From Verrucomicrobiota bacterium (GTDB taxonomy: Bacteria > Verrucomicrobiota > Verrucomicrobiia > Limisphaerales > PALSA-1396), in the NCBI GenBank assembly GCA_016200005.1, contig JACQFP010000033.1, forward strand, positions 62,001 to 126,000: a DNA stretch of 64,000 nt, in the 5' to 3' direction. Below are positions 36,042 through 44,807 of this stretch, one piece after another (the first letter of the stretch is position 1; every line of letters begins with the position of its first letter). The position numbers were made by a program, and so were the translations under genes. The notes beneath the pieces were generated by a model. That model saw only the letters and a list, made by a program, of their open reading frames with translations. It was not told the origin of the DNA and searched no databases.

Positions 36042-37406
36042 CTAAAGCACCACGGTTCTTCCTGGAACCGGAATCGGATAGCGGCCGTTTGCATCAGGTT
36101 GGACCGGCGCCGGTGCCGCCAGCGAACTGATTAGGTCCAGCCCCGGCGACTGTTCCAACTTCGATGCGAGGGCTTCGTCGTAACTGATCAACTTCCCGGA
36201 CTCGGCGGCCATGCGTCCCATGATGCTCACGAAGCAAGCACGAGCGCCACGTTCGGCTTCATTGTAAGGCTTGTCATTGCGGATGGCGTCGAAGAGCAGG
36301 TCGTGCTCGACTTGATACGGCTCGCAGGGTCCGCCGCTGTAGCGCCAGAATTCATTTTCACGGGTTTGGACCTGGTTCTTGTAGAGACGCGGTTTCGCGG
36401 CGGCGAGGCTTTCCATGATGAGCGCGGAACCTTTCGTGCCGTGCGCGAAGTCGGAGTAAATGTCCCAGCAACCGGTGTTGTGCCGGCCTTCGGCCAGCAG
36501 CTTCGCGCCGTCGGCGAAGGTGTACTCAATCATGTATTGGTCGAACATCTGGTCCGGGTCTTCGCGGGCGGCACGAGCGCCGTGGCCTTGCGCAGTGACG
36601 GGCCAGGCGTTCTTGGCCCAGCAGCAAACGTCGATGTTGTGGATGAGCCAATCGACAAAGAAACTCGCGTTGAGCCAGGTGAAGCAACTGTAGTTGAGAA
36701 TCTGGTGGCCAAGCTCCGTTTCATCTGGCCCCTTGGGTTTGAAGCCGACGGGACCGTGCATGCGATAAGTGCGCAGCAGGAGGAGGTCACCGATGGCACC
36801 GTCGTGGATGCGCTGGATGACTTCCTCGCGCGGCTTGTCGTGGCGCCACATCAGGCCGGTGGCAACCTTGAGGTTCTTCTGTTTCGCCAATTCAGCGGCG
36901 CGCAGGATGCGACGGATGCCCGGCGCGTCCGTGGCAAAGGATTTTTCCATGAACACGTTCACGCCTTTCTGCACGGCATATTCGAAGTGAATCGGGCGAA
37001 AGGCGGCGGGCGTGGCCAGCAAGACGAGATCGCCCTTGTCGAGCGCGTCGATGGCGCGCTTGAACGAGTCGAAGCCGAGGAAGCGGCGTTCGGGCGGGAC
37101 GTGAATCTGACTGGTGTATTTCGGCGAAAGGGCCTTGAAGCTGCCCTCGAGGCGATGCTCGAACACGTCGGCCATCGCCCAAAGTTGGGTGGGACCTTTA
37201 GTGGAAAGCGCGTTGGCGGCGGCACCGGTGCCGCGTCCGCCGCAACCGACGAGCGCGATTTTGATGGTGTTGTCTTCGGCGGTGTAGCCGGGGCGTGGCG
37301 CGGCCAGTGTGCCGGCCAATGCAGTGGCGGCGACGGCGGCGCCGGAAGTTTTGAGAAACTCACGACGAGTCGTGAGGGATTGAGTGGTTGCTTGTTCAGG
37401 GTTCAT
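36042..37406 (-). CDS. Tat-exported Gfo/Idh/MocA family oxidoreductase
   Basis: A 454-residue protein. The Tat signal TTRREFLKTSGAAVAATALAG is followed by the Rossmann motif IKIALVGCGGRGTGAAANAL. DLVLLATPAAFRPIHFEYAVQKGVNVFMEKSFATDAPGI gives the family's EK-x signature. NASFFVDWLIHNIDVCCWA carries the H-N-I-D substrate loop. The end (YDEALASKLEQSPGLDLISSL) is typical of the Planctomycete/Verrucomicrobial Tat subgroup. It probably oxidises or epimerises a sugar or inositol in the periplasm. It is the last gene of the minus-strand cluster that includes a second family member at 39201. Confidence 0.88.
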   Translation of the reverse strand: MNPEQATTQSLTTRREFLKTSGAAVAATALAGTLAAPRPGYTAEDNTIKIALVGCGGRGTGAAANALSTKGPTQLWAMADVFEHRLEGSFKALSPKYTSQIHVPPERRFLGFDSFKRAIDALDKGDLVLLATPAAFRPIHFEYAVQKGVNVFMEKSFATDAPGIRRILRAAELAKQKNLKVATGLMWRHDKPREEVIQRIHDGAIGDLLLLRTYRMHGPVGFKPKGPDETELGHQILNYSCFTWLNASFFVDWLIHNIDVCCWAKNAWPVTAQGHGARAAREDPDQMFDQYMIEYTFADGAKLLAEGRHNTGCWDIYSDFAHGTKGSALIMESLAAAKPRLYKNQVQTRENEFWRYSGGPCEPYQVEHDLLFDAIRNDKPYNEAERGARACFVSIMGRMAAESGKLISYDEALASKLEQSPGLDLISSLAAPAPVQPDANGRYPIPVPGRTVVL

Positions 37407-37519
37407 GGTCTTGCTCCGTTGGTTGATGATGGTCCATGTCTCAATTGTTCAGTTGAAGTTTGATGCGTTTTCCTGGTCATCGGTGTTTCTGTGTTTGCAA
37501 AAACGGTTTCCAACCGGCA

Positions 37520-38158
37520 TCAGGCAGTGGCGACGGGTTTCACTGCGGTTTTTTCCGTCGGAATGAGTTTCTGGCTGGGAAATCCGTTGACCTTTTGGCC
37601 GCGTGCCCGGAGCGACACGGCGATCGCGGGCTTGAAATCTTCGGGCGTGGAAGCCAACGCAGTCTTGAGCGCGGCGAGTGATTTGGCGCCGGGCATTCGT
37701 TGGAGAGCGCCGCGGACGTCTTCGCGCAGGTCTTGGTCGAGAAGAAGGGCGGCCAAGGGCGGCACGGTGTCGTCGCCGCCAATCTCGGAAAGCATCCAGA
37801 CGAATTCACGGCGGACATAGCTGCTGCCGTGCGCGAGCAACGGAACGAGTTCAGTCGCGACCTCGCTTCTTTCCTTGTCTGCACCCGGCCGTCCAGCGTG
37901 GCGCACGATTTTCCACAGTGCGCGTTGGGCGGCGCGAGCGATTTCAAAGTCGGGATGGGCCATGACCTCGGCCAGCGGCTTCACGGCTGGCGCTCCGAAC
38001 TCGGCGGCACTTTGCCACGCGGGACCGCGTACCCGGTCGTCCGCGCTCTTGATCCGACTGATGAACTCGTCCAGGGAAATTTTCCCGGCGGCGGTTGACA
38101 GGCTGGCGAGCGTGACGCCAGCGGTCAGTGGGGCATTGGTGAAGGGTTGGTTCGTCAT
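37520..38158 (-). CDS. HEAT-repeat protein
   Basis: A 212-residue protein from the ATG at 38158, two bases after the isomerase gene's stop, indicating co-transcription. Repeats: SADDRVRGPAWQSAAEFGAPAVKPLAEVMAHPDFEIARAAQRALWKIV, YVRREFVWMLSEIGGDDTVPPLAALLLDQDLREDVRGALQRMPGAKSLAALKTAL. These are HEAT/PBS-lyase-like units of about 30 residues. No signal peptide is visible, so it may act in the cytoplasm. Probable adaptor for the neighbouring enzymes. The upstream open frame to 38380 is a shadow of the isomerase gene. Confidence 0.75.
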   Translation of the reverse strand: MTNQPFTNAPLTAGVTLASLSTAAGKISLDEFISRIKSADDRVRGPAWQSAAEFGAPAVKPLAEVMAHPDFEIARAAQRALWKIVRHAGRPGADKERSEVATELVPLLAHGSSYVRREFVWMLSEIGGDDTVPPLAALLLDQDLREDVRGALQRMPGAKSLAALKTALASTPEDFKPAIAVSLRARGQKVNGFPSQKLIPTEKTAVKPVATA

Positions 38159-38160
38159 GG

Positions 38161-39204
38161 TCAAACTTGCTTCTTGAGATAATCCCGCGACTTGGCCAGC
38201 GCGGCGGTCATGGCGTCGGGCTCGACGTGGCCGTGCATGAAGGGGTTCACGAACCACTGGTAATTCACCTTGGCCAAAGCTCTGAGCCACGGTTTGAAAT
38301 CGGTCGGGCCGTGGCCGGGAAGTTGGCCCACGTCGGGTTGGTTTTGCCAGGCGTAAAAGAAAAACAATTGCGGGCCGCATACGGCGATGGTTTCTTCCAC
38401 CGGGGCTTTGATGGTTTGAAGATGATACGGCGCCAGCGCGAGGCCGAGCCGTGGATGCTTGTTCAACTCGACAAACGCCTTGAAGGAATCCAGCGAATCG
38501 AGCAGCGCGCTGCCGTGGTTTTCGATGGCGAGATAGGAATTGTGTTTCTCGGCCAGGTCGGCGAGCGGCTTTAGACTTTCGAGGAACGATTTCATTTTTG
38601 AAGTGAGTTCCTCCGGTTTGCAGGGCGCGGCGCTGCTCTGGATGGCCACGCCACCGCCGGCTTTGCCGAGCAATTCGGCGTACTTCGCGTAACCGCCGAC
38701 GTAGGTGGAGAAGGCGTAAAGCCTGAGTTTGTGTTTGGCGAGCAGTTCCCGGAGGCCGTCAGGGCCGAGACGCTTTTGCACGTCGTCGAGGTGGGGACAG
38801 TTGTCGTAAGCGCACCAGATGTCGATGGCGTCGAAGCCCAGCGCCGCGATGCGCTCGCAGGCTTGTTCGATCGGCAGGCCTTTGAAGTGAATGGAGGAGG
38901 TGGACAGACGGAGACGCCAGATGTCAGCAGCTCGGCCAATTGGAATCAGCGTGCTGGCAGCGGCGGCAGTTGCGACTGCAAGGAAATCACGGCGGCTGAG
39001 AAAACCCGAGTTCCGAAATTCCAAATCCGAATGAATTCCGAAATCCAAAGCTCGAAGAAAGGCCGGTTCCTTCGGGCGGTGCATTCGGGTTTTGGGCTTC
39101 GAGCTTCTGTTCCCCCGTGGAATAAACGCTTGGCTATTTCCGGCGATGACACTAGTGCTATTCCACGGGGTGAAGGCTTTCGGATTTTGGATTTCGGATT
39201 TCAT
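38161..39204 (-). CDS. Tat-exported sugar phosphate isomerase/epimerase-like TIM-barrel protein
   Basis: A 347-residue xylose-isomerase-like barrel. SRRDFLAVATAAAASTLIPIG is a Tat motif but lies about 70 residues in. The catalytic part shows ACERIAALGFDAIDIWCAY, LRLYAFSTYVGG, HNSYLAIENHGSALLDS (metal-binding Glu), PRLGLALAPYHLQT and FFFYAWQNQPD. The start at 39204 overlaps the upstream stop by four bases (ATGA), supporting the long N-terminus, although that region contains a palindromic repeat and low-complexity DNA. An alternative start is ATG 39084. With the oxidoreductase upstream it likely serves a sugar or cyclitol pathway. Confidence 0.82.
   Translation of the reverse strand: MKSEIQNPKAFTPWNSTSVIAGNSQAFIPRGNRSSKPKTRMHRPKEPAFLRALDFGIHSDLEFRNSGFLSRRDFLAVATAAAASTLIPIGRAADIWRLRLSTSSIHFKGLPIEQACERIAALGFDAIDIWCAYDNCPHLDDVQKRLGPDGLRELLAKHKLRLYAFSTYVGGYAKYAELLGKAGGGVAIQSSAAPCKPEELTSKMKSFLESLKPLADLAEKHNSYLAIENHGSALLDSLDSFKAFVELNKHPRLGLALAPYHLQTIKAPVEETIAVCGPQLFFFYAWQNQPDVGQLPGHGPTDFKPWLRALAKVNYQWFVNPFMHGHVEPDAMTAALAKSRDYLKKQV
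39113..39170. repeat. Palindromic element inside the isomerase leader
   Basis: CCCCGTGGAATA near the left end is the reverse complement of TATTCCACGGGG at the right end, with about 34 bp between. It is read in frame in the N-terminus upstream of the Tat motif. Confidence 0.7.
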
Positions 39205-40547
39205 AACACATACGGATAGCGCTGCGGCTTGCCCAACATGCGATTGGCCTGCTCATCTCCGATGACCTGTTGCTTTACTCCATCCCATTCCAGTTTTCGG
39301 CCGAGGATGTAGGAGAGGTTGCCAAGATTACAGAGCGTGGCGGTGCGATGGGCAATCGCGATATCGACGGCGGGCCGGTGGTGGCCTTCGCGAATGGACT
39401 TAAACCAATCCGCCTTGTGGTTCATGTTGAAGTCCTCGTATTCGTGGGTTCGTGCGACTTCGCCGCCGCCGGCCGGAAGCTTGAAGTTGATCGCGTCCGC
39501 GTGCGCTCCTTTGTAAGCGCCTTCCCACTCCAAAATCAAATGTCCGCGCTCGCCCCAGAACACCTGGCCAAACTCCGTCTGGCCAACCTTGTCGCCCGGC
39601 TGGCCCCACACGAGCGTCCAGTCCGGGTTCCTGAATTGGTAAATCACTTCCATGTCAATCGGGCAGTCCCACAGACCTTTGGTCGGCGCGGTGCCTTTGG
39701 CTTCGACGGTGAAAGAAGTTTGCTGGTCGGCGTTCATGCACCAGAAGATCGTGCTGAACTGATGCGCGCCGCGGTCGCGGATTTGGCCGCCCCCGGACTC
39801 GAGCAACCAGCGGAAATTGGCCGGGCAATAACGTTGATTGTACGGACGCCACGGCAACGGACCGAGCCACAAGTCCCAGTCCAATTCCGCTGGTGGCTCG
39901 CAGTCGGGCACCGGGTTGGCATCGACTGGATTGGCGTAATGCCAGCAAGTCACTTTGTTCACGCGGCCCACGATGCCGTTGCGGATGGCGCGGCAGGTGT
40001 ACCATGCGCCTTTGCCGGTGCGTCCTTGCGCGCCAACTTGCACGGCCACGTTCGCCGCGCGCGCCGCCGCGACCATCGCTTGGCCTTCCTCGACGGTGAC
40101 CGAGGCGGGCTTCTCGACATAAACATGCTTGCCCGATTCGCACGCATGGACAGTCTGAACCGCGTGCCAGTGATCGGGCGTGGCAATCACCACGGCATCG
40201 ATGTCCTTGCGCTGAATGATGTAGCGATAATCGCGATACGGCTCGACGCCAGGGCCGGCGAGTTTCACCGCCGCGGCAAGGCGCTTTTCGTCCGCGTCAC
40301 ACACGGCGGCGAGGTTGATCTTTCCGGCTTTCTGAAACTCCAACATGTTTTTCAAATGCACCGTGCCCATGCCGCCAACGCCGATGTGGGCGATGGTCAA
40401 GCGACTGTTCGCAGATGTCAGGCCCGGCGCTCCGAGGACGCGCGACGGGACGAACTGCGGAAAGCCGATGCCGGCTCCACCGAGCACGACCGCCCCAGTC
40501 GTTTTGAGAAAATCCCGGCGCGCGATTCTGTGGTCGTGCTTCGCCAT
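39201..40547 (-). CDS. Tat-exported Gfo/Idh/MocA family oxidoreductase
   Basis: A 448-residue protein. Tat signal IARRDFLKTTGAVVLGGAGIG; Rossmann motif LTIAHIGVGGMGTVHLKNML; DAVVIATPDHWHAVQTVHACESGKHVYVEKPASVTVEEGQAM with the EKP signature; WDLWLGPLPWRPYNQRYCPANFRWLLESGGGQIRDRGAHQFSTIFW, the substrate-binding region with the G-Q-I-x-D-x-G-x-H motif. It heads the minus-strand cluster and overlaps the isomerase gene. It is more similar in layout to the protein at 10107 (same WLGPLPWRPY motif) than to the one at 36042. Confidence 0.9.
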   Translation of the reverse strand: MAKHDHRIARRDFLKTTGAVVLGGAGIGFPQFVPSRVLGAPGLTSANSRLTIAHIGVGGMGTVHLKNMLEFQKAGKINLAAVCDADEKRLAAAVKLAGPGVEPYRDYRYIIQRKDIDAVVIATPDHWHAVQTVHACESGKHVYVEKPASVTVEEGQAMVAAARAANVAVQVGAQGRTGKGAWYTCRAIRNGIVGRVNKVTCWHYANPVDANPVPDCEPPAELDWDLWLGPLPWRPYNQRYCPANFRWLLESGGGQIRDRGAHQFSTIFWCMNADQQTSFTVEAKGTAPTKGLWDCPIDMEVIYQFRNPDWTLVWGQPGDKVGQTEFGQVFWGERGHLILEWEGAYKGAHADAINFKLPAGGGEVARTHEYEDFNMNHKADWFKSIREGHHRPAVDIAIAHRTATLCNLGNLSYILGRKLEWDGVKQQVIGDEQANRMLGKPQRYPYVL

Positions 40548-40796
40548 GTTGATCTTTTTTCCGCGAAATGCTTGAAATCAGAAATTCAGTTTGAAAATAA
40601 GAGCCGGCGATGAATTCACCATTGACCTGAATCAAGGAAATGTGTTCGCAGATCCAGTGAACAGTGGGCACAGACATGCTCTAAAACTGGAGGGCGAGCA
40701 GGCTGATCCCGACGCCCCTCCTGAGTAACGCGTTTTGTGCGATTCGTGTCTGAAAAAGACATTTGCCGCTGCCATTCTTTTCCGTAAGTTCGACGC

Positions 40797-41486
40797 ATGT
40801 TCAAACCGGGCGACCTTTTCGATCTCAGCCAGACGGAGCACGCCGCGCTGTTCGACGGTTGCGAATTTGCCTGGGACGTGCTGAAAAAACTCAAGGACTA
40901 CCTCGCGGCGAATTTGCGCCCGGCTCTGCACCATCGTTGCGAAGGACAGGCCTTCATCGGCGAACAAGTTTTTATTGGCGAAGGCACGGTGGTCGAGGAC
41001 GGCGTCATGATCAAAGGCCCGGCCATCATCGGGCGCAACTGTCACATCCGGCACAACGCCTATTTCCGCGAACATGTCATCCTTGGCGATAGTTGCGTCG
41101 TGGGCAACTCGACGGAAATCAAGAACTCCATCCTGTTCAACAACGCCGGCGCGCCGCACTTCAATTACATCGGCGATTCCATCCTCGGCCACCGGGCGCA
41201 TCTCGGCGCCGGCGTGGTGTTGTCCAACATCAAGTCCCTTCCTGGCAACGTGACTGTCGAAATCGATGGCCAACCATTCGACACCGGCCTGCGCAAGTTC
41301 GGCGCGCTGATCGGGGACGGTTGTGACATCGGCTGCAACAGCGTGCTGAATCCCGGCAGCATCATTGGTCGCGGCTCCGTGATTTATCCGAACATCAACT
41401 GGCGCGGCATTCTCCCCGCCAACATGATTGTGAAAAATAAGGCCGCGCAGGAAGTCGTTGTGCGCCGACCGAGAACCACCGACTGA
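40797..41486 (+). CDS. Left-handed beta-helix (hexapeptide) nucleotidyltransferase-like protein
   Basis: A 229-residue protein. After a short helical cap (FDGCEFAWDVLKKLKDYLAANL), hexapeptide repeats form a left-handed beta-helix: AFIGEQVFIGEGTVVEDGVMIKGPAIIGRNCHIRHNAYFREHVILGDSCVVGNSTEIKNSILF. HFNYIGDSILGHRAHLGAGVVLSN and ALIGDGCDIGCNSVLNPGSIIGRGSVIYP follow. This matches the C-terminal domain of GlmU-type UDP-N-acetylglucosamine or sugar-1-phosphate thymidylyltransferases; the nucleotidyltransferase half is absent. His in FNYIGDS and Asn in GNSTEIKNS are in the expected active-site places. Probably an acyltransferase acting on a nucleotide sugar or its precursor. Confidence 0.8.
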   Translation: MFKPGDLFDLSQTEHAALFDGCEFAWDVLKKLKDYLAANLRPALHHRCEGQAFIGEQVFIGEGTVVEDGVMIKGPAIIGRNCHIRHNAYFREHVILGDSCVVGNSTEIKNSILFNNAGAPHFNYIGDSILGHRAHLGAGVVLSNIKSLPGNVTVEIDGQPFDTGLRKFGALIGDGCDIGCNSVLNPGSIIGRGSVIYPNINWRGILPANMIVKNKAAQEVVVRRPRTTD

Positions 41487-41519
41487 CCGCAGTTTAACGG
41501 TAGGAGCCGACGTGAGGAG

Positions 41520-41725
41520 GCTCAGAACTTGTCGAACAGAAAGTGAGCCGGTGAGCAAGTGGGAAAGGGAGAGGGGGCGGGCGGGCGCGATTCTCACTTT
41601 TTCAGTTACCCACTTTCCCACCTGCCCGTTTTCAGTATGAGGCTCGTAACCTCGGCGGCTGCTTTTTGGATCTGTTGCCTGCCCATCTGTGTTCATCAGC
41701 GTGAATCTGCGGTTTAAATCTTCAT
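41520..41725. repeat. Degenerate dispersed repeats upstream of the ECF cassette
   Basis: GGTGAGCAAGTGGGAAAG (41550) faces CTTTTTCAGTTACCCACTTTCCC (41597), and further on CATCTGTGTTCATCAGCGTG plus AATCTGCGG (41690) resembles a known type of low-complexity repeat. No gene is seen between 41487 and 41776. Confidence 0.5.
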
Positions 41726-41776
41726 GCAGAGTTTCCTAGACAAATCCTCCCGCCGCGTGCGTCATTCAACAAAGAC

Positions 41777-42289
41777 ATGTCGTCGCCCTTCGATCTCGAA
41801 CGCCTGTACGATGATCATGCCCAGGCGTTGTTTGCTTTTCTTCTGAATCTCACCCGCAGCGAAGCCGACACCCACGATCTCCTTCAGGAACTCTTCATCA
41901 AGCTCGCCCGACGTCCGCAGTTGCTCGATGGCGTCCGCGAACCACGCGCCTTCCTGTTGCGGCTCGCGCACAACCTGGCCATCGACGCCATACGTCGTCG
42001 CGGCACGCGGCAGAAAATGCACGAACAGGCGGCTGCCTGCACGGCTTCCGTCTTTGCGCCAATTGCCGATCCGGATGAACAGGCTTTTCGCAACGCGCTG
42101 TCGGAAGCAGTGGGTAAATTGCCCGACGACCAACGGGCGGTTGTTCACCTGAAACTTTGGGAAGGCCTGACCTTTGACGCGATTGCCGGATTGCTCGACA
42201 TTCCGCCCAACACCGCCGCCAGCCGCTATCGCTACGGTTTAGACAAATTACGCGAGCGGCTGCGTCCCCTCTATGACGAGATTAAATGA
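41777..42289 (+). CDS. ECF-type RNA polymerase sigma factor
   Basis: A 170-residue sigma factor. Region 2: FDLERLYDDHAQALFAFLLNLTRSEADTHDLLQELFIKLARRPQLLDGVREPRAFLLRLAHNLAIDAIRRR. Region 4: LSEAVGKLPDDQRAVVHLKLWEGLTFDAIAGLLDIPPNTAASRYRYGLDKLRERL. It is of the classical RpoE-like group. The next gene, across a palindromic element, encodes a single-helix membrane protein that is the likely anti-sigma factor. A similar cassette is at 63055. Confidence 0.9.
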   Translation: MSSPFDLERLYDDHAQALFAFLLNLTRSEADTHDLLQELFIKLARRPQLLDGVREPRAFLLRLAHNLAIDAIRRRGTRQKMHEQAAACTASVFAPIADPDEQAFRNALSEAVGKLPDDQRAVVHLKLWEGLTFDAIAGLLDIPPNTAASRYRYGLDKLRERLRPLYDEIK

Positions 42290-42297
42290 ACTGCGTG

Positions 42298-42351
42298 GGA
42301 GACGAGGTAACGAGGTTCAAAATGAAGTCAGAGTCTCGTGACCTCGACTCC
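42298..42351. repeat. Palindromic element between sigma and anti-sigma genes
   Basis: GGAGACGAGGTAACGAG and CTCGTGACCTCGACTCC pair at 15 of 17 positions, with 20 bases between. It sits in the short gap before the putative anti-sigma gene. Confidence 0.65.
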
Positions 42352-42364
42352 TACCAAGAAAAAA

Positions 42365-42796
42365 ATGAACGACAACGATCTTGAACAACGACTCCAACGG
42401 CAAACACTGCGCCCGATCCCAACCGAATGGCGCGCGGAAATCTTGTCGCACGCGAACGATGCTCCTCACTCATCACGCATCACGCATCCTTCCCTTCTCT
42501 CAACTCTCAACCACCAACTCTCAACCATCCTCTGGCCTTGCCCAAAAGCTTGGGCCGGTCTGGCTGCCGTTTGGTTGATCATCCTCACGCTCAACTTTGC
42601 GACCGGCGAAAAACCAACGGCGATTGCAAAAAGACAACCACCGCCATCGCCGGAAATGCTGATGGTCTTGAAGGAACAGGAAAAAATATTGGCGGAACTC
42701 TTGACGGAACGATCCGAGCCGCGCGAATCAGAGCGGCCCAAGCCGGGAACACCGTCGCCGCGCAGCGAACGTCGCCATGAAATGATGATGGTATGA
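42365..42796 (+). CDS. Putative anti-sigma factor with one membrane helix
   Basis: A 143-residue protein from the ATG at 42365. Residues 1-30 (NDNDLEQRLQRQTLRPIPTEWRAEIL) are cytoplasmic and could bind sigma. A Ser/His/Thr-rich low-complexity stretch (HSSRITHPSLLSTLNHQLST) follows, then WPCPKAWAGLAAVWLIILTLNFA, a membrane helix. The outside part has a charged helix KEQEKILAELLTE and a Pro/Arg/Glu-rich tail. The WPC...WAGLAA.WL...NF pattern recurs in the partial protein at 63725, which also follows an ECF gene. No zinc-binding HxxxCxxC motif is seen. It overlaps the next gene (ATGA at 42793). Confidence 0.7.
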   Translation: MNDNDLEQRLQRQTLRPIPTEWRAEILSHANDAPHSSRITHPSLLSTLNHQLSTILWPCPKAWAGLAAVWLIILTLNFATGEKPTAIAKRQPPPSPEMLMVLKEQEKILAELLTERSEPRESERPKPGTPSPRSERRHEMMMV

Positions 42797-44628
42797 GCGA
42801 AGAACCCAAAAGCATCTGGAAAAAGCCATGGAGAGGGGCACGCGGTTTATTCCTTTGGTGCTTAGTTCTTACTTGCGCAACCTTTCTCATAATCTTCGCG
42901 ATCACGTTGCTGTCCGAACCCGGTTCAAGCGAAGACTTGCTGGCATTCGCTCTGATCAGTTCTATCAGCTTCGTGGCAGGGATGGTTTTGTTGATCTTCT
43001 TTGTCAGTTGGCTGTGTTGCTGGCGTAACTTGAAACGAATCTTGTTTGGTGTCGCCTGCCTCATAACATTGATTGCACTGTTCTACGCCGAAGAAAACTG
43101 GCGCGGCAAACACGCGTGGGACAAATACAAGCGCGAGTGGGAAGCGAAAGGAGAAAAGTTCGACCTCGTTTCGCTGGCATCCCAACTCGTCCCGGACGAT
43201 CAGAATTTCGCGATGACGACGCTTTGGGTCGAAGAAGTCAGCGGAATGATGGGGATGACAAATGCCATGAGGTGGTATGGAGATAAAGTGGCCGCGCTTG
43301 GCCATACGAATTTCGTTCGTTGGCTGCAAATGCCGGTCGAGTACTGGGGCAAAGGTTCGGAACACATAAAGCTAACGTCAGAGCGGTACGGCAACTGGCA
43401 AAAAGGTGAAAAGTTCGATTTGAGAGCGTGGCAAGAATATTATCACCGACTTGCTGCTGTCACCAATCTTTTTCCGGTTGCATCTCGACCGCAATCGCCT
43501 GCCGAAGATGTTTTGGTGGCGTTGAGCAAATACGATTCAACAATCGAAAGGTTGCGTGCCGCAAGCAAACTTCCTTACGCTCGTTTTCCGCTCGGTTATG
43601 GTGATGAAAACCCCTTCGGGATTTTGCTGCCACATCTGGCTTCGCTGAAAGGCTGCACGCTTACGTTGCGGTTGCGCGCCGTTGCCGAATTGCAAGCTGG
43701 CCAGACGGAAAAAGCCTTCAATGACATCCAGTTGATGTTGCGCCTGATTGAATCAATTCGCGCCGAACCGTTCTTAATTTCACATTTGGTTCGCATTGCG
43801 ATGCTGCAAATTGCACTGCAACCCATTTGGGAAGGATTGGCCGACCACAAATGGACGGACGCGCAACTCGCCGCGCTTGATGCGGAAGTTGGCAAACTCG
43901 ATTTCCTTGCTGACTACCAATTGTCCATACGTGGCGAGCGCGCCGGTGGTGTCGGGGAGATCGATTTCCTCCGCCACAATCGAAAATATATCGCAAATAT
44001 TGGCGACACGGGTGGCTATTCCGATGAGGATGGCAACGCGCATCATGCAGACGAGATGAATTTCCAAAAGACGATATTTCGTCTAGCTCCGGGTGGCTGG
44101 TTTGAGCAAAACAAAATCTCCACTTGCCGGATACAGACCGAATATTATTTGCCGATCATAAATCTAAGGGCGCGCGCCTTTTCATTCGATAAGGAAAAGC
44201 AGGCGGACGAAGCGATTGAAGCTCTCGTAACGAACCGAAACCTCAACGACTTGTTCGCGGGGTTAGTCGTGCCGGCTTTGAGCAAAGCCTCCAGAAAATT
44301 TGTTCAGGCACAATCCTACACGGACATGGTTCGCATCGCCTGCGCGCTGGAGCGTTATCGGCTCGCTCACGGAAATGTTCCTGAAACACTCGACGCGCTT
44401 GCGCCGCAGTTCATGGGAAAAATTCCGCATGACATCATCGGCGGCCAGCCGCTCAAATACCGCCGCACGGAAGATGGCCTATTCGTTTTATATTCCGTCG
44501 GCTGGAACGAAACGGATGATGGCGGCGTGGTGGTCAACCAGAAAAGTCGTGACCCCCGGAATGAAAGTAGTAGCAAGGTGGATATTTCCCAAGGCGACTG
44601 GGTCTGGCGTTATCCGGCCAAGGAATAA
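42793..44628 (+). CDS. Multi-pass membrane protein of unknown function
   Basis: A 611-residue protein. Three hydrophobic helices (GLFLWCLVLTCATFLIIFAI; ALISSISFVAGMVLLIFFVSW; ILFGVACLITLIALFYAEE) are followed by about 500 extracytoplasmic or cytoplasmic residues without clear motifs. Parts are SLASQLVPDDQNFAMTTLWVEEVSG, LRAVAELQAGQTEKAFNDIQLMLRLIESI (TPR-like) and MVRIACALERYRLAHGNVPETLDALAPQFMGKIPHDIIGGQPLKYRRTEDGLFVLYSVGWNETDDGG. That last segment is a known C-terminal pattern of Planctomycete/Verrucomicrobial proteins that process a queue of records. It overlaps the anti-sigma gene by four bases and is probably controlled by that sigma factor. AT content is higher than in its neighbours. 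Confidence 0.7.
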   Translation: MSEEPKSIWKKPWRGARGLFLWCLVLTCATFLIIFAITLLSEPGSSEDLLAFALISSISFVAGMVLLIFFVSWLCCWRNLKRILFGVACLITLIALFYAEENWRGKHAWDKYKREWEAKGEKFDLVSLASQLVPDDQNFAMTTLWVEEVSGMMGMTNAMRWYGDKVAALGHTNFVRWLQMPVEYWGKGSEHIKLTSERYGNWQKGEKFDLRAWQEYYHRLAAVTNLFPVASRPQSPAEDVLVALSKYDSTIERLRAASKLPYARFPLGYGDENPFGILLPHLASLKGCTLTLRLRAVAELQAGQTEKAFNDIQLMLRLIESIRAEPFLISHLVRIAMLQIALQPIWEGLADHKWTDAQLAALDAEVGKLDFLADYQLSIRGERAGGVGEIDFLRHNRKYIANIGDTGGYSDEDGNAHHADEMNFQKTIFRLAPGGWFEQNKISTCRIQTEYYLPIINLRARAFSFDKEKQADEAIEALVTNRNLNDLFAGLVVPALSKASRKFVQAQSYTDMVRIACALERYRLAHGNVPETLDALAPQFMGKIPHDIIGGQPLKYRRTEDGLFVLYSVGWNETDDGGVVVNQKSRDPRNESSSKVDISQGDWVWRYPAKE

Positions 44629-44650
44629 TTCTCTCGGCGAAGCGTCGGCG

Positions 44651-44731
44651 GTTGGAGTTCAAGCTTTAGCTTGTCGGGGTTGCGCCAAATCCAGCCCCGG
44701 CACCAGAACAAGCTGAAGCTTGAACTCCAAC
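44651..44731. repeat. Palindromic dispersed repeat family 3 (GTTGGAGTTCAAGCTT), copy 1
   Basis: Arms GTTGGAGTTCAAGCTTTAGC and GCTGAAGCTTGAACTCCAAC. It starts 22 bases after the stop of the gene at 42793 and ends 76 bases before the giant gene. Copies lie at 54286 and, as a half, at 55491. Confidence 0.9.
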
Positions 44732-44807
44732 TCAAGCGTGTCAGCTCCTCTTAAAAGCCAGATTGACTTCCCGAACCATCCTGCTATGCCTTCCGCGATC
44801 CAACTCT

